Below are positions 1 to 7,401 of a DNA stretch of 15,760 bases, piece after piece. The notes beneath the pieces were generated by a model. That model was not told the origin of the DNA and searched no databases. It saw only the letters and a list, made by a program, of their open reading frames with translations. The position numbers were made by a program, and so were the translations under genes. Source of the DNA: JBFXAM01 sp050184295 (GTDB lineage Bacteria; Planctomycetota; Phycisphaerae; UBA1845; Fen-1342); NCBI GenBank assembly GCA_050184295.1, contig JBFXAM010000105.1, positions 1-15,760 on the forward strand, written 5' to 3'. The first letter of the stretch is position 1. Each line of letters begins with the position of its first letter.

Positions 1-51
1 CACCGCGAGTGCGAAGTGCAACGCCGCCGCGAGCCACAGCAACCACGCCAT
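1..51 (-). CDS. Possible start of a membrane or secreted protein, cut by window edge
   Basis: Read on the minus strand, an ATG at 51 opens a frame that stays open to the window edge and encodes MAWLLWLAAALHFALAV. This is strongly hydrophobic, like a first membrane helix or a signal peptide. There is no convincing Shine-Dalgarno sequence upstream, and only 17 codons are visible, so no family can be named. It would lie downstream of the PEP-CTERM gene on the same strand, separated from it by a strong hairpin, so it probably has its own promoter. It could also be a chance open frame in GC-rich DNA. Confidence 0.35.
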   Translation of the reverse strand, partial: MAWLLWLAAALHFALAV

Positions 52-94
52 GCCGATTAGTGTCGAGGCGGGTGTGTGCGGCGTCAAATGCACG

Positions 95-126
95 GGGCGT
101 ACGGCGCGCTTTCGCGCCGTACGCCC
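95..126 (-). terminator. 14-bp perfect stem-loop, likely terminator of the PEP-CTERM gene
   Basis: Bases 95-108 are perfectly complementary to 113-126, with a four-base CTTT loop. The hairpin lies about 100 bp past the stop of the PEP-CTERM gene. On the minus strand it is followed only by a short T-rich patch (GCATTTGAC), not a clean U-run. It is a very stable GC-rich stem and fits a transcription terminator or a 3'-end-stabilising structure; Rho-independent function is inferred. Confidence 0.6.
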
Positions 127-222
127 ACGGGTGTAGACCGCACCAGCGCGCCGCCGGGGCGCGCCGTTCAGAACCCGCCGCTCAGCGCGGCACGCCCGCA
201 GATGGGCGGCGTCGGCCGCGGA

Positions 223-1005
223 CTAGCGCCGGCGGAGCGCCGCGATGCCCAGCAATGCGAGCGCGGCAAGCGTGGACGGCTCCGGCACCAGCGTCGGCGT
301 GATGCTCAGGTCGTCAAGCGCCAGGCCGGCGTCGTTGCCCACGTCGTTCGTGTCGGTCCAGCGGATGAACAGGCTGGAGCCGGCGGGGATCGACACGCTC
401 AGCGCCGCGCTCACCAGCACGCGGTGCTCGGGAGCGTTGCCGTCCAGCGCGCCATTGGTCGCCACCGCCGGCTCTCCGACGGCGTCCAGCGCGTTGAACG
501 CGACGAGCGAGCCTTCGTTCAGGTAGTTCGAGCTGTCCGCGGTGCCGCCGGACACGCCATACGCGAACGCGAGCACGTTCTGCGTGCTGGTCGATGATCG
601 CCACTGCTCGCGGTAGAACTCGATGAGCAGCGATGTGATCTCGACGCCGGTGTTGTTCACCAACTCGGTTCCGATCGCCGGAACGTTGCTGCCCGAAGCG
701 AGCGATCCGAGCGCCCGCTCCGCCGAGCCGGCGGACCCATAGCTGTAGACGGCGCCGGTGTTGCTCAGGCCGTCGTTGGCGATCAGCGACAGCGTGCTGC
801 CCGTGCCGCTGACCTTGGTGGCGTCAAACCCGCTGCCCGCGAGTGCGTTGACGAATCCGACCGTCGCATTGAGCGGTGTCGAGCCCGTGTTGATCAACCC
901 GTCGAAGTTCTCCGTCACCTTGTTCCCGTCGACCAGGCTGATCGCCGCGTTCGCCGACAGCGCGAGTGCCGCCAGCGCAACCATCGAACCCAAGAGCTTC
1001 CGCAT
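223..1005 (-). CDS. PEP-CTERM sorting domain protein, secreted, unknown function
   Basis: 260 residues. Residues 1-20 form a classic signal peptide (MRKLLGSMVALAALALSANA). The body is Ser/Gly/Asn/Thr-rich and predicted beta-rich, with few Lys and no Cys, and starts with a VTENFDGL segment of the kind seen at the front of many PEP-CTERM proteins. The end (240-260) has the full PEP-CTERM layout: VPEPS, a hydrophobic helix (LAALALLGIAAL) and a terminal RRR. In this family that tail is recognised by an exosortase, which removes it during export to the surface or matrix. The start is supported by AGGAGG (1011-1016 on the complement) 5 nt before the ATG. No catalytic domain is recognisable. It stands alone, divergent from the ABC operon, with a strong hairpin downstream. 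The exosortase gene itself is not in this window. Confidence 0.9.
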   Translation of the reverse strand: MRKLLGSMVALAALALSANAAISLVDGNKVTENFDGLINTGSTPLNATVGFVNALAGSGFDATKVSGTGSTLSLIANDGLSNTGAVYSYGSAGSAERALGSLASGSNVPAIGTELVNNTGVEITSLLIEFYREQWRSSTSTQNVLAFAYGVSGGTADSSNYLNEGSLVAFNALDAVGEPAVATNGALDGNAPEHRVLVSAALSVSIPAGSSLFIRWTDTNDVGNDAGLALDDLSITPTLVPEPSTLAALALLGIAALRRR

Positions 1006-1264
1006 GTTCTCCTCCTCAAAACAAGTGTCGCACCCATGGGCGGCTCGCCGCCGAACACGAACGGTGTCTGCGGCGGAGCACTGCCACCGCGACCGCCGCG
1101 TTTCGCCGCGCGCTCGGCCGCCGAAATTCTCCGGAACATCGATTGGGGGCCGACCGTAGACCTGCGCCCCAACTCCTCCAGTTTCACAGTTTCCCGCGGG
1201 TCGGTTGCGTTTTCAACAGCGCCGCGTGAGAAAACGGGTGAGCCGGGCACTCCCGGTCGCGAAT

Positions 1265-1311
1265 CGGAACCCCGCGCGCCGAGCGCGCGGCTCGCAGAAT
1301 CGTCGGTTCCG
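1265..1311 (+). other. Compound stem-loop in the ABC operon leader
   Basis: The outer arms CGGAACC (1265-1271) and GGTTCCG (1305-1311) pair perfectly. Directly inside the 5' arm, CCGCGCGC (1272-1279) pairs with GCGCGCGG (1283-1290) around a CGA loop, leaving a 14-nt bulge on the 3' side. It precedes the terminator-like hairpin at 1335-1360 and could be a folded leader RNA. No known riboswitch class is recognised. Confidence 0.4.
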
Positions 1312-1334
1312 GCGCGCCGGGCCCGCCGTTGCAG

Positions 1335-1360
1335 ACTCGCCGCGTGGCGCGGCGGGTTTT
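1335..1360 (+). terminator. Terminator-like hairpin followed by TTTT, about 100 bp before the ABC ATPase
   Basis: CGCCGCG (1338-1344) pairs perfectly with CGCGGCG (1348-1354) around a TGG loop. The stem extends by A-U, C-G and G-U pairs to 1335/1357, and the run TTTT occupies 1357-1360. This is the textbook shape of an intrinsic terminator on the + strand. Because no + strand gene lies upstream, it would act as an attenuator in the leader of the ABC operon, end a small RNA, or mark a dispersed hairpin. Confidence 0.5.
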
Positions 1361-1460
1361 GATGCGCAGCGGATGCAACCTCTTATGGCAGGCCCCTTTC
1401 CGAAGCGGGCCACGGCGCTGCGGATACTGTTCCGGCGCGCCTCCGCTTAGGATGTGTCCC

Positions 1461-2450
1461 ATGGCCGAAGTTGAGGTTACGCAACTCAGCAAGACGTTTC
1501 GCGTGCCCGAGCGCGAAGCGGGCCTCGGCGCGGCGCTGCGCAGCCTGTTTCGGCGCCGCCAAAAGACCGTGCACGCCGTCAGCGAAGTCAGCTTCACCAT
1601 CGAGCCCGGCGAAATCGTCGGCTTCCTCGGACCGAACGGGGCCGGAAAGACCACGACCCTCAAGATGCTCACCGGCCTGCTCCACCCGACCGGCGGCGCC
1701 GCCCGCGTGCTCGGATTCGAGCCCTGGCGACGCGAGTCCGCGTTTCTCCGCCAGATCAGCCTCCTCATGGGGCAGCGCAGCCAGCTCGCATGGGACCTGC
1801 CCGCGCTCGACTCCTTCGAGGTGCAGCGGGCGGTCTACGGCGTCGACGACGCGAACGGCCGCCGCACGGAGGACGAGCTCATCGAACTGCTCGATCTGAA
1901 GGACCTGGTGCGCAAGCAGGTCCGCACGCTGTCGCTCGGCGAGCGGATGAAGTGCGAGCTGTGCATGGCGCTGCTTTACCAGCCGCGCGTGCTGTTTCTC
2001 GACGAGCCGACGATCGGCGTCGACGTGACCATGCAGGCCCGCATCCGGCATTTCATCGGCGAGTACAACCGCCGCACGCGCGCGACGGTCATTCTGACGT
2101 CGCACTACATGGCGGACGTGCAGGCGTTGTGCAAGCGCATCATCGTGATCGACAAGGGCAAGCTGCTGTTCGACGGGCCGCTCGCCGATCTCGCGCGGCG
2201 CATGGCGCCGTTCAAAGTCATCGAGGTCGACCTGGAGCGCGACGCCGACGGCTACGACTTCGAGCGGCTGGGCCACGTGCTGACGCGCGGTCCGCGCAAG
2301 GTCGCGCTGCGCGTCGCGAAGGACGCCGCCGCGGCCGCCACCAGCCGGCTGCTCGCCGACCTGTCGGTGCTCGATCTGACGATCCAGGATCCGCCGATCG
2401 AGGACGTGATCGACCGCGTGTTTTCCGGCAAGTCGGAGGCGTCGGCGTGA
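1461..2450 (+). CDS. ABC transporter ATP-binding protein, ABC-2 exporter (COG4586-like)
   Basis: 329 residues from the chosen ATG, which has an AGG at 1449-1451 nine bases upstream; an in-frame ATG at 1452 is the alternative, and longer versions add an unrelated Arg-rich lead. It is a complete nucleotide-binding domain: Walker A GPNGAGKTT (57-65), Q-loop within LLMGQRSQLAWDLP (101-114), signature LSLGE (157-161), Walker B VLFLDEP (177-183) with the D-loop, and the H-loop in TSH (213-215). The GQRSQL-W-DLP segment and the roughly 90-residue C-terminal extension are typical of the uncharacterised COG4586 ATPases that work with COG4587 and COG3694 permeases. The stop overlaps the GTG start of the first permease, showing translational coupling. 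It would sit on the cytoplasmic face of an exporter. The substrate is unknown; drug, lipid or polysaccharide export has been suggested for related systems. Confidence 0.92.
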   Translation: MAEVEVTQLSKTFRVPEREAGLGAALRSLFRRRQKTVHAVSEVSFTIEPGEIVGFLGPNGAGKTTTLKMLTGLLHPTGGAARVLGFEPWRRESAFLRQISLLMGQRSQLAWDLPALDSFEVQRAVYGVDDANGRRTEDELIELLDLKDLVRKQVRTLSLGERMKCELCMALLYQPRVLFLDEPTIGVDVTMQARIRHFIGEYNRRTRATVILTSHYMADVQALCKRIIVIDKGKLLFDGPLADLARRMAPFKVIEVDLERDADGYDFERLGHVLTRGPRKVALRVAKDAAAAATSRLLADLSVLDLTIQDPPIEDVIDRVFSGKSEASA

Positions 2451-3253
2451 GCACGCTGCGCCGGGCGCTGCCCGCGTATTGGCGGATGTCTGTCGCCGGG
2501 ATGCTGCAATACCGCGCCAGCATCGCGCTCTGGGCGGTCTGGGGCGTCGTCTACCCCACCGTCGCGCTGGTCGTGTGGGGCGCGGCTCAGCGGTCGAGCG
2601 AGCAGGCGGAGATTGGCGGCTACGACGCCCACGAATTCGCCGCGTATTTCCTGCTCACCATGGTCATCTCGCACGTCACCGCCGCCTGGGACCTCTTCGA
2701 GATGGGCTGGCTGGTGCGCAGCGGCGGGATGTCGCCGCGCCTGCTGCGGCCGATCCTGCCGCTCTGGACCAACGTGACCGACAATCTCGCATACAAGGTC
2801 GTCACCCTGACGATGCTCGTGCCGATCTGGCTGATCGTCGCGTGGGCGGCACAGCCGCGGTTCCATACCACGACGGCCCATCTGGGACTGGGAATCGCGG
2901 CGCTGACGCTGGCCGCGGCGCTGAATTTCATCCTGGGCTACGCGCTCGCGCTGGTGGCGTTCTGGACGACGCGCATCGACGGCCTCGCCGGCGCCTACTT
3001 CGGCGCGAGCCTGATGTTCGGCGGCCGCTTCGCGCCGCTCTCGGTGCTGCCGGCCGCGATCGCCTGGATTCCCGAGCTTCTGCCGTTCAAGTGGATCACC
3101 TGGTTTCCCGCCGAGGTACTCGCCGGACGCCTGCCCCTTGCGCACGCAGGCCTCGGACTGCTGGCGCAGCTCGGCTGGCTGGCGTTCAGCATCACGCTCT
3201 TCAAAGTGTTGTGGCCGGCGGCGCTGAAACGCTACAGCGCGGTGGGGGCCTGA
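2447..3253 (+). CDS. ABC-2 type transporter permease (COG4587-like)
   Basis: 268 residues starting with GTG at 2447, whose last two bases are the first two of the ATPase stop codon (GTGA overlap), so the two are co-translated. About six hydrophobic segments are visible, roughly 24-44, 63-82, 115-134, 146-173, 180-203 and 233-256. The loop between the second and third contains RSGGMSPRLLRPILPLW (91-107), which matches the conserved coupling-type loop of this permease group and has a counterpart in the next permease. It should form a heteromeric membrane channel with the product of the gene at 3410-4198, driven by the upstream ATPase. No periplasmic binding protein is nearby, which fits export rather than uptake. 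The substrate cannot be read from the sequence. Confidence 0.88.
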   Translation: MSTLRRALPAYWRMSVAGMLQYRASIALWAVWGVVYPTVALVVWGAAQRSSEQAEIGGYDAHEFAAYFLLTMVISHVTAAWDLFEMGWLVRSGGMSPRLLRPILPLWTNVTDNLAYKVVTLTMLVPIWLIVAWAAQPRFHTTTAHLGLGIAALTLAAALNFILGYALALVAFWTTRIDGLAGAYFGASLMFGGRFAPLSVLPAAIAWIPELLPFKWITWFPAEVLAGRLPLAHAGLGLLAQLGWLAFSITLFKVLWPAALKRYSAVGA

Positions 3254-3282
3254 CTTGTCCTCTCAACGTCGTGCGCGGATTT

Positions 3283-3352
3283 CGGATTGCGGATCGCAGA
3301 CGCGCGCCCGCCCGCTTCGCGCGGATGCACGCGCACAACCCTCCGCAATCCG
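3283..3352. repeat. Inverted repeat between the two permease genes (REP-like)
   Basis: CGGATTGCGGA (3283-3293) is an exact inverted copy of TCCGCAATCCG (3342-3352), giving an 11-bp stem over a 48-nt, GC-rich inner segment. The text around the left arm (GATTTCGGATTGCGGATCGC) matches a dispersed 'GGATTGCGGATT' repeat style that I recall from planctomycete genomes, with chance translations such as PQSEIR. Lying inside an operon, it could stabilise or attenuate the transcript between the two permease genes. Confidence 0.55.
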
Positions 3353-3409
3353 GACCCCGCAGTCCGTCAGCAACGCCGGAGGCACGGTGCGCGGCGCAAG
3401 GGACGCCGC

Positions 3410-4198
3410 ATGATCCGCCACCTCCGCCTCCTGCTCCTGTTTGTCCGCGTCAGCCTGCAAAACGACACGGCGTATCGCTTTGATTTTCTGCTCGGACTCG
3501 CGACCGCGTTGTTCCACGTCGGCGGCGAGCTGTTCGGTCTGTGGATCATCTTTCACAACACGCGCTCGCTCGCCGGCTGGAGCGCGTATCAGGTCGTCGT
3601 CCTGCTCGGCGTCTACCGCATGATGTCCGGCGCAATCAATCTCGTGATCGCGCCCAATATGCGCCGCGTGATGGAGGACGTCCGCAACGGCACGCTCGAC
3701 TTTGTGCTGCTCAAGCCGATCAACAACCAGTTCTATGCGTCGTGCCGCACGTTCGTGCTGCCGCGTCTGGCCGACATCGTCCTGGGGCTCGGGTTGGCCA
3801 TCGCGGGGGCGACGATTCAGGCGGCGCTCCAGTCGGCGTGGCAGGTCATCGCGTTCGTCGTGCTGGTGGCGGCGGGCGTCACGGTGATCTACAGCGTCTG
3901 GCTGGCGCTCGCCACGATGACCTTCTGGACTACCAAGATGGACAACATCGAGATGGTGTTCTGGAACGTCTTCGAGGCGGGCCGCTACCCGATCCACATC
4001 TACCCGCCGGCCGTCCGCTGGACGCTCACCTATGTGATCCCGCTGGCGGTGATCGTCACGCTGCCGGCGGGCGTGCTGGTCGGTCAGACGAGCGCGATCG
4101 GAATCGTCTCCGCAGTCGCCGTCGCCGCCGCGACCCTCGCTGCCGCGACCGCGTTCTGGCGCTACGGGCTGAAGCACTACAGTGGTGCGTCCGCGTAG
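3410..4198 (+). CDS. ABC-2 type transporter permease (COG3694-like)
   Basis: 262 residues. The ATG at 3410 has AAGGGA (3398-3403) six bases upstream; the frame is open farther upstream, but that stretch covers the inverted repeat and encodes low-complexity Arg-rich sequence, so it was left out. About six hydrophobic segments are visible, roughly 26-48, 59-80, 120-142, 144-170, 205-225 and 227-249. The cytoplasmic loop MEDVRNGTLDFVLLKPINNQF (88-108) is the hallmark 'VR-G-LD-LLKPI' loop of this permease family. It is the third gene of the exporter operon and the likely partner of the permease at 2447-3253. The 156-bp gap before it is unusually long for such an operon and may allow separate tuning of its expression. 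Confidence 0.88.
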   Translation: MIRHLRLLLLFVRVSLQNDTAYRFDFLLGLATALFHVGGELFGLWIIFHNTRSLAGWSAYQVVVLLGVYRMMSGAINLVIAPNMRRVMEDVRNGTLDFVLLKPINNQFYASCRTFVLPRLADIVLGLGLAIAGATIQAALQSAWQVIAFVVLVAAGVTVIYSVWLALATMTFWTTKMDNIEMVFWNVFEAGRYPIHIYPPAVRWTLTYVIPLAVIVTLPAGVLVGQTSAIGIVSAVAVAAATLAAATAFWRYGLKHYSGASA

Positions 4199-4567
4199 TC
4201 GGCGAGGATGGGGCGGGCACATCGCGTGTGCTGGCGTCGCCCGCGGCATCGTGCCAGGGCACTCGCCAGCAGGCGGCGAGTTGGAGGCCCGACCCGCCCG
4301 GCCGGCGACATCCCCGCCTGAGCGCGCGGTCATCCAGCCTGGCTCTGCGAAATCGACCCCGGCTTGCGCGAATGAAGCCCCGCCCGCCGCGTCTTCTCTC
4401 CTGTCCGGGCGAGCCCCGCGGCGACGCCTGCCGGCGTGCGCCGTGCTCTCGCAGCGTGCCGGCCGGCACGCCCCGCCGTCTCTGCCGTGTCGAACGGAGA
4501 GTTCGTTTCCCGGACCGCGGCTCGTCGCTGCGGCCGACCTCGACTGCGCTCAATGAGGTGCCCATCC
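4199..4567. other. Gene-free interval between the ABC operon and the cytochrome gene
   Basis: 369 bp without a credible gene. Near the ABC end, ACTCGCC (4261-4267) pairs with GGCGAGT (4275-4281) around a 7-nt loop; there is no T-run, so it is at best a weak terminator for the exporter operon. Closer to the next gene lies a perfect 18-bp palindrome (4454-4471). The promoter of the cytochrome-propeller gene should be between that palindrome and 4550, but no clear consensus is seen. Confidence 0.45.
4454..4471. promoter_or_regulatory. Perfect 18-bp palindrome upstream of the cytochrome gene
   Basis: GCGTGCCGG (4454-4462) is followed at once by its exact reverse complement CCGGCACGC (4463-4471). 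It lies 97 bp before the start codon of the cytochrome-propeller gene, a usual place for an operator that binds a dimeric regulator. Chance palindromes are more common in GC-rich DNA, so the role is a guess. Confidence 0.3.
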
Positions 4568-7273
4568 ATGTCACGCCGCTTCCCGCTCACGCTGTCGGCA
4601 CTCGCACTGCTCGCGCTCCCGGCCGTTGCCCAGACCGGATTCTTTCACTGGGAGACCCCGCACGTCAGTCCGCTCGCGCTGACGCCCTCGGGCGATGTGC
4701 TGCTGGCGGTCAACACTGCCGATAACCGGCTGGAGGTGTTCGACGTATCCGGCGGCACGCCCGTGTACGTGCGCTCGGTCGCGGTGGGGCTCGACCCGGT
4801 CTCCGTTCGGGCCCGCAGCGAAAGCGAAATCTGGGTCGTCAACCACGTCTCGGACACGATCAGCATTGTGGACCTACCCAGCGGCCGCGTCGTCCGCGCG
4901 CTGCCGACCGGCGACGAGCCAACCGACGTCGTGTTCGCCGGTTCGCCGCCGCGCGCGTTTGTCAGCGTCTCGCAGCTCAACCAGGTGCGCGTGTTCGATC
5001 TGGCGAATCTCGGCGCCCCGCCGGCGATTCTCAGCATCCAGGGCGAAGACCCGCGGATGCTGGCGGCGAGCGCTGACGGCAGGCGCGTGTTCGCCGCGAT
5101 CTTCGAATCGGCGAACACGACGACGGCGATTCGTCAACAGGACGTGAGCAACCCGAATGGTCCGTTCGCGGGGCGCAATCCGCCGCCGAACCAGGGGAAT
5201 CTCATCATTCCGGCGCCGACGCCGGGGCTCCCGCCGCCGCCGCCGGTCGCGCACATCGTCCGCCGCGACGCCGCCGGCGCGTGGCGCGACGACAACGGCG
5301 CGAACTGGTCCGCGTTCGTGACGTGGAATCTCGTGGATCACGACGTCGCGATCATCGACGCCGACACGCTCGGCGTCAGCTACGCGACCGGCATGCTTTC
5401 GAGCGTCATGGGCGTGAGTGTGCGCCCCGACGGCGTGGTGACGGCGTTCGGCCTCGACGCCTCCAACGAGCGCCGCTTCGAGCCCAATATTCAGGCCGTC
5501 TTCGCGCGCGTCCTGATGGGCGTGTTCGATCCGGCAACGCCCGCCACGCGCACGCAGATCGATCTGAACCCGCACCTCAATTACAGCATCCGCAGCGTCC
5601 CGCTTGCCCAGCGCGAGCTCTCGCTCGGCGACCCGCGCGCGATGACGTGGCATCCGACCGCGATGATCGGCTATGTCGCCGGCATGGGCTCGAACAACGT
5701 CATCGTCATCGACCCGGCCGGCGCGCGGCTGGGCCAGATCGACGTCGGCGAAGGTCCGACCGGCCTGGCACTCAGCGCCGCCGGCGACCGCCTCTACGTG
5801 CTCAACAAGTTCGAGGCGACGATCTCCGCCATTGACACCGCGACCAACTCGGAGGTCGTCCGCGTCGGATTCTTCGACCCGACGCCCGCCGCGATCAAGC
5901 TCGGGCGCCCGCTGCTCTACAACACGCACACGACGAGCGGACTTGGACATCTCTCGTGCGCTTCGTGCCATGTCGACGCGCGCACCGATCACCTCGGTTG
6001 GGATCTCGGCAACCCCGCCGGGCAGATGAAGGCCTTCAACCAGGCCTGTCGCCAGCCCGTCTGCGACGACTGGCACCCCATGAAGGGCCCCATGGTCACC
6101 CAGTCGCTTCAGGGTATCATCGGCGTCGAGCCGCTGCACTGGCGCGGCGACCGTGAGGATCTCGCCGCGTTCGCGCCGGCGTTCGTCGGGTTGCAGGGCG
6201 CGGACGCCGAACCGTCGCCCGCGCAGATGCAGCAATTCACCGCCTTCATCGCGACGGTGCGCTTCCCGCCCAATCCGTTTCGCAACCTCGACAACACACT
6301 GCCGACCGCCGTTCCGAGCTCGCTCGGCGGTACGGGCAACGCGGCCGTGGGCCTCAACATCTACAACACGCTCGCCACGGTCGGGCCCGCGACGTGCCGC
6401 GGATGCCATGGACCGTTCCCCGGCCCCGGCACCAACCGCACGATCGACGACCCGCCGAATCTGCCGCTCGCGCCGCAGCCGCTCAAGATGGCACAGCTCC
6501 GCAACATGCACGAAAAGACCGGGTGGGACCGTGCCAGCCAGCAGAGCAACCGCGGCTTCGGCTTCAACCATCACAGCGACTTCGGCACGATGGGTCAGTT
6601 CCTGAGCGGACCGTTCGCGTTTGCCCCCGGCCCGCAGGGTCAGCAGCAGCGTCGCGACGTCGAGGCGTTGATGATGAGCTGGGCGAGCGACACTCACGCC
6701 GGCGTCGGACAACAGGTGATGTTCGACGGTTTCAATAACAACGACCCGACCCTCGTCGCGCGCTCCAACCTCTTCGTCAACCTCGCGACCGGCGGACAAA
6801 TCGGCCTGGTCGCCAAAGGCGTGATCGGCGGCGTGCCGCGCGGGTGGGTGTTCAACCGCGACATCGGCGTCTTTCTCGCGGACCGCGTCGGCGAGCAGAT
6901 CGACATCAACACGCTTCGCAACAGCGCGGCGCCGGGCGGCGAAATCGCGTTCACCCTCGTGCCCATCGGCACTCAGCGGCGCATCGGCATCGACCGCGAC
7001 GTCGACGGGTTCCTCGACTTCGACGAGCACGACGCGGGCAGCGATCCCGCCGACCCTGCGTCCACGCCGAACACGGTCCGCGTCGCGGGTGACCTCAATT
7101 GCGACGGCGTCGTCGACAATTTCGACATCGACGCATTCGTGCTGGCGCTCACGCAGCCGGCGGTCTATGACACGCTCTTGCCCGACTGCACGCGCAACAA
7201 CGCAAACATCAACGGTGACGCGTTTGTCGACAATTTCGACATCGATCCGTTCGTGGCGCTGCTCGTTCAATAA
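4568..7273 (+). CDS. Secreted YVTN-type beta-propeller / di-haem cytochrome c protein with dockerin-like C-terminus
   Basis: 901 residues. GAGGTG (4555-4560) lies 7 bases before the chosen ATG, directly ahead of a signal peptide (1-22, ending LPAVAQ). Residues about 35-190 and 255-435 are repeats of the 'vFDvsg/viD..tg.v' kind (for example RLEVFDVSGG, TISIVDLPSG, NVIVIDPAG, TISAIDTATN), typical of YVTN beta-propellers; a Pro-rich insert sits at 204-227. Two haem-binding CXXCH motifs follow: CASCH (464-468) and CRGCH (610-614), with LRNMHEKTGWDR (645-655) resembling the distal part of di-haem peroxidase/MauG-type proteins. DRDVDGFLDFDEHDAGSDP (809-827) looks like a calcium-binding thrombospondin-3-type linker. 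The end (841-899) holds two dockerin-like repeats with the same NFDID core. Expected location is the periplasm or cell surface, with an electron-transfer or oxidase/peroxidase role; the substrate is unknown. There is no operon partner. Confidence 0.87.
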   Translation: MSRRFPLTLSALALLALPAVAQTGFFHWETPHVSPLALTPSGDVLLAVNTADNRLEVFDVSGGTPVYVRSVAVGLDPVSVRARSESEIWVVNHVSDTISIVDLPSGRVVRALPTGDEPTDVVFAGSPPRAFVSVSQLNQVRVFDLANLGAPPAILSIQGEDPRMLAASADGRRVFAAIFESANTTTAIRQQDVSNPNGPFAGRNPPPNQGNLIIPAPTPGLPPPPPVAHIVRRDAAGAWRDDNGANWSAFVTWNLVDHDVAIIDADTLGVSYATGMLSSVMGVSVRPDGVVTAFGLDASNERRFEPNIQAVFARVLMGVFDPATPATRTQIDLNPHLNYSIRSVPLAQRELSLGDPRAMTWHPTAMIGYVAGMGSNNVIVIDPAGARLGQIDVGEGPTGLALSAAGDRLYVLNKFEATISAIDTATNSEVVRVGFFDPTPAAIKLGRPLLYNTHTTSGLGHLSCASCHVDARTDHLGWDLGNPAGQMKAFNQACRQPVCDDWHPMKGPMVTQSLQGIIGVEPLHWRGDREDLAAFAPAFVGLQGADAEPSPAQMQQFTAFIATVRFPPNPFRNLDNTLPTAVPSSLGGTGNAAVGLNIYNTLATVGPATCRGCHGPFPGPGTNRTIDDPPNLPLAPQPLKMAQLRNMHEKTGWDRASQQSNRGFGFNHHSDFGTMGQFLSGPFAFAPGPQGQQQRRDVEALMMSWASDTHAGVGQQVMFDGFNNNDPTLVARSNLFVNLATGGQIGLVAKGVIGGVPRGWVFNRDIGVFLADRVGEQIDINTLRNSAAPGGEIAFTLVPIGTQRRIGIDRDVDGFLDFDEHDAGSDPADPASTPNTVRVAGDLNCDGVVDNFDIDAFVLALTQPAVYDTLLPDCTRNNANINGDAFVDNFDIDPFVALLVQ

Positions 7274-7285
7274 GGAGAGGGGAAA

Positions 7286-7401
7286 GGCGCGCAGTATTAC
7301 CGCCTTCCAGGCGGTGATGGCGCGGGCGTCGCGACGTCCGGCTTTCCGATGCGCACGCCGCGGTCGTGTCGCACCGCCTGGAAGGCGGTGCTACTCGCGC
7401 C
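7286..7401. repeat. Nested inverted repeat between convergent genes
   Basis: Bases 7299-7316 are an exact inverted copy of 7372-7389 (18 bp). Each arm is itself a small hairpin: ACCGCCT and AGGCGGT around TCC on the left, and the complement on the right. Beyond the core the arms match imperfectly (GGCGCG-AGTA style) out to 7286 and 7401. The right outer arm runs across the stop codon of the GH31 gene. It sits between two convergent genes, so it may serve as a bidirectional terminator. It also has the look of a dispersed repeat, since the 'ACCGCCTTCCAGGCGGT' module is, to my memory, widespread in planctomycete intergenic DNA. Confidence 0.65.

Larger units (their letters stand above)
1006..1460. 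promoter_or_regulatory. Divergent intergenic region and structured leader of the ABC operon
   Basis: These 455 bp separate two divergent genes, so promoters for both should lie here, but no clear -35/-10 pair is visible. The stretch is GC-rich and holds a CCCGCGGG palindrome (1193-1200). The half nearer the ATPase gene carries two strong stem-loops, at 1265-1311 and 1335-1360, listed separately. Open frames through it lack Shine-Dalgarno sequences and resemble no known protein, so I regard it as non-coding. Confidence 0.5.

Noticed and set aside
9..604. Several + and - strand open frames overlapping the PEP-CTERM gene
   Set aside because: All are out-of-frame shadows with Arg/Ala-rich translations. 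The minus-strand frame from 1005 has a signal peptide, a PEP-CTERM tail and a strong ribosome site.
1329..1460. N-terminal extension of the ABC ATPase
   Set aside because: It would translate through the terminator-like hairpin and add 44 residues not expected for the family. The ATG at 1461 has the better spacing to an AGG.
5956..6066. A third haem site in the cytochrome (CRQPVCDDWH)
   Set aside because: The cysteines are four residues apart and no His follows directly, so it is not CXXCH. Only two true motifs are present.
4874..7270. 798-codon open frame antisense to the cytochrome-propeller gene
   Set aside because: It is Arg/Ala/Val-rich shadow sequence of the GC-rich opposite strand. 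The + strand protein has a signal peptide, haem motifs and a known tail.
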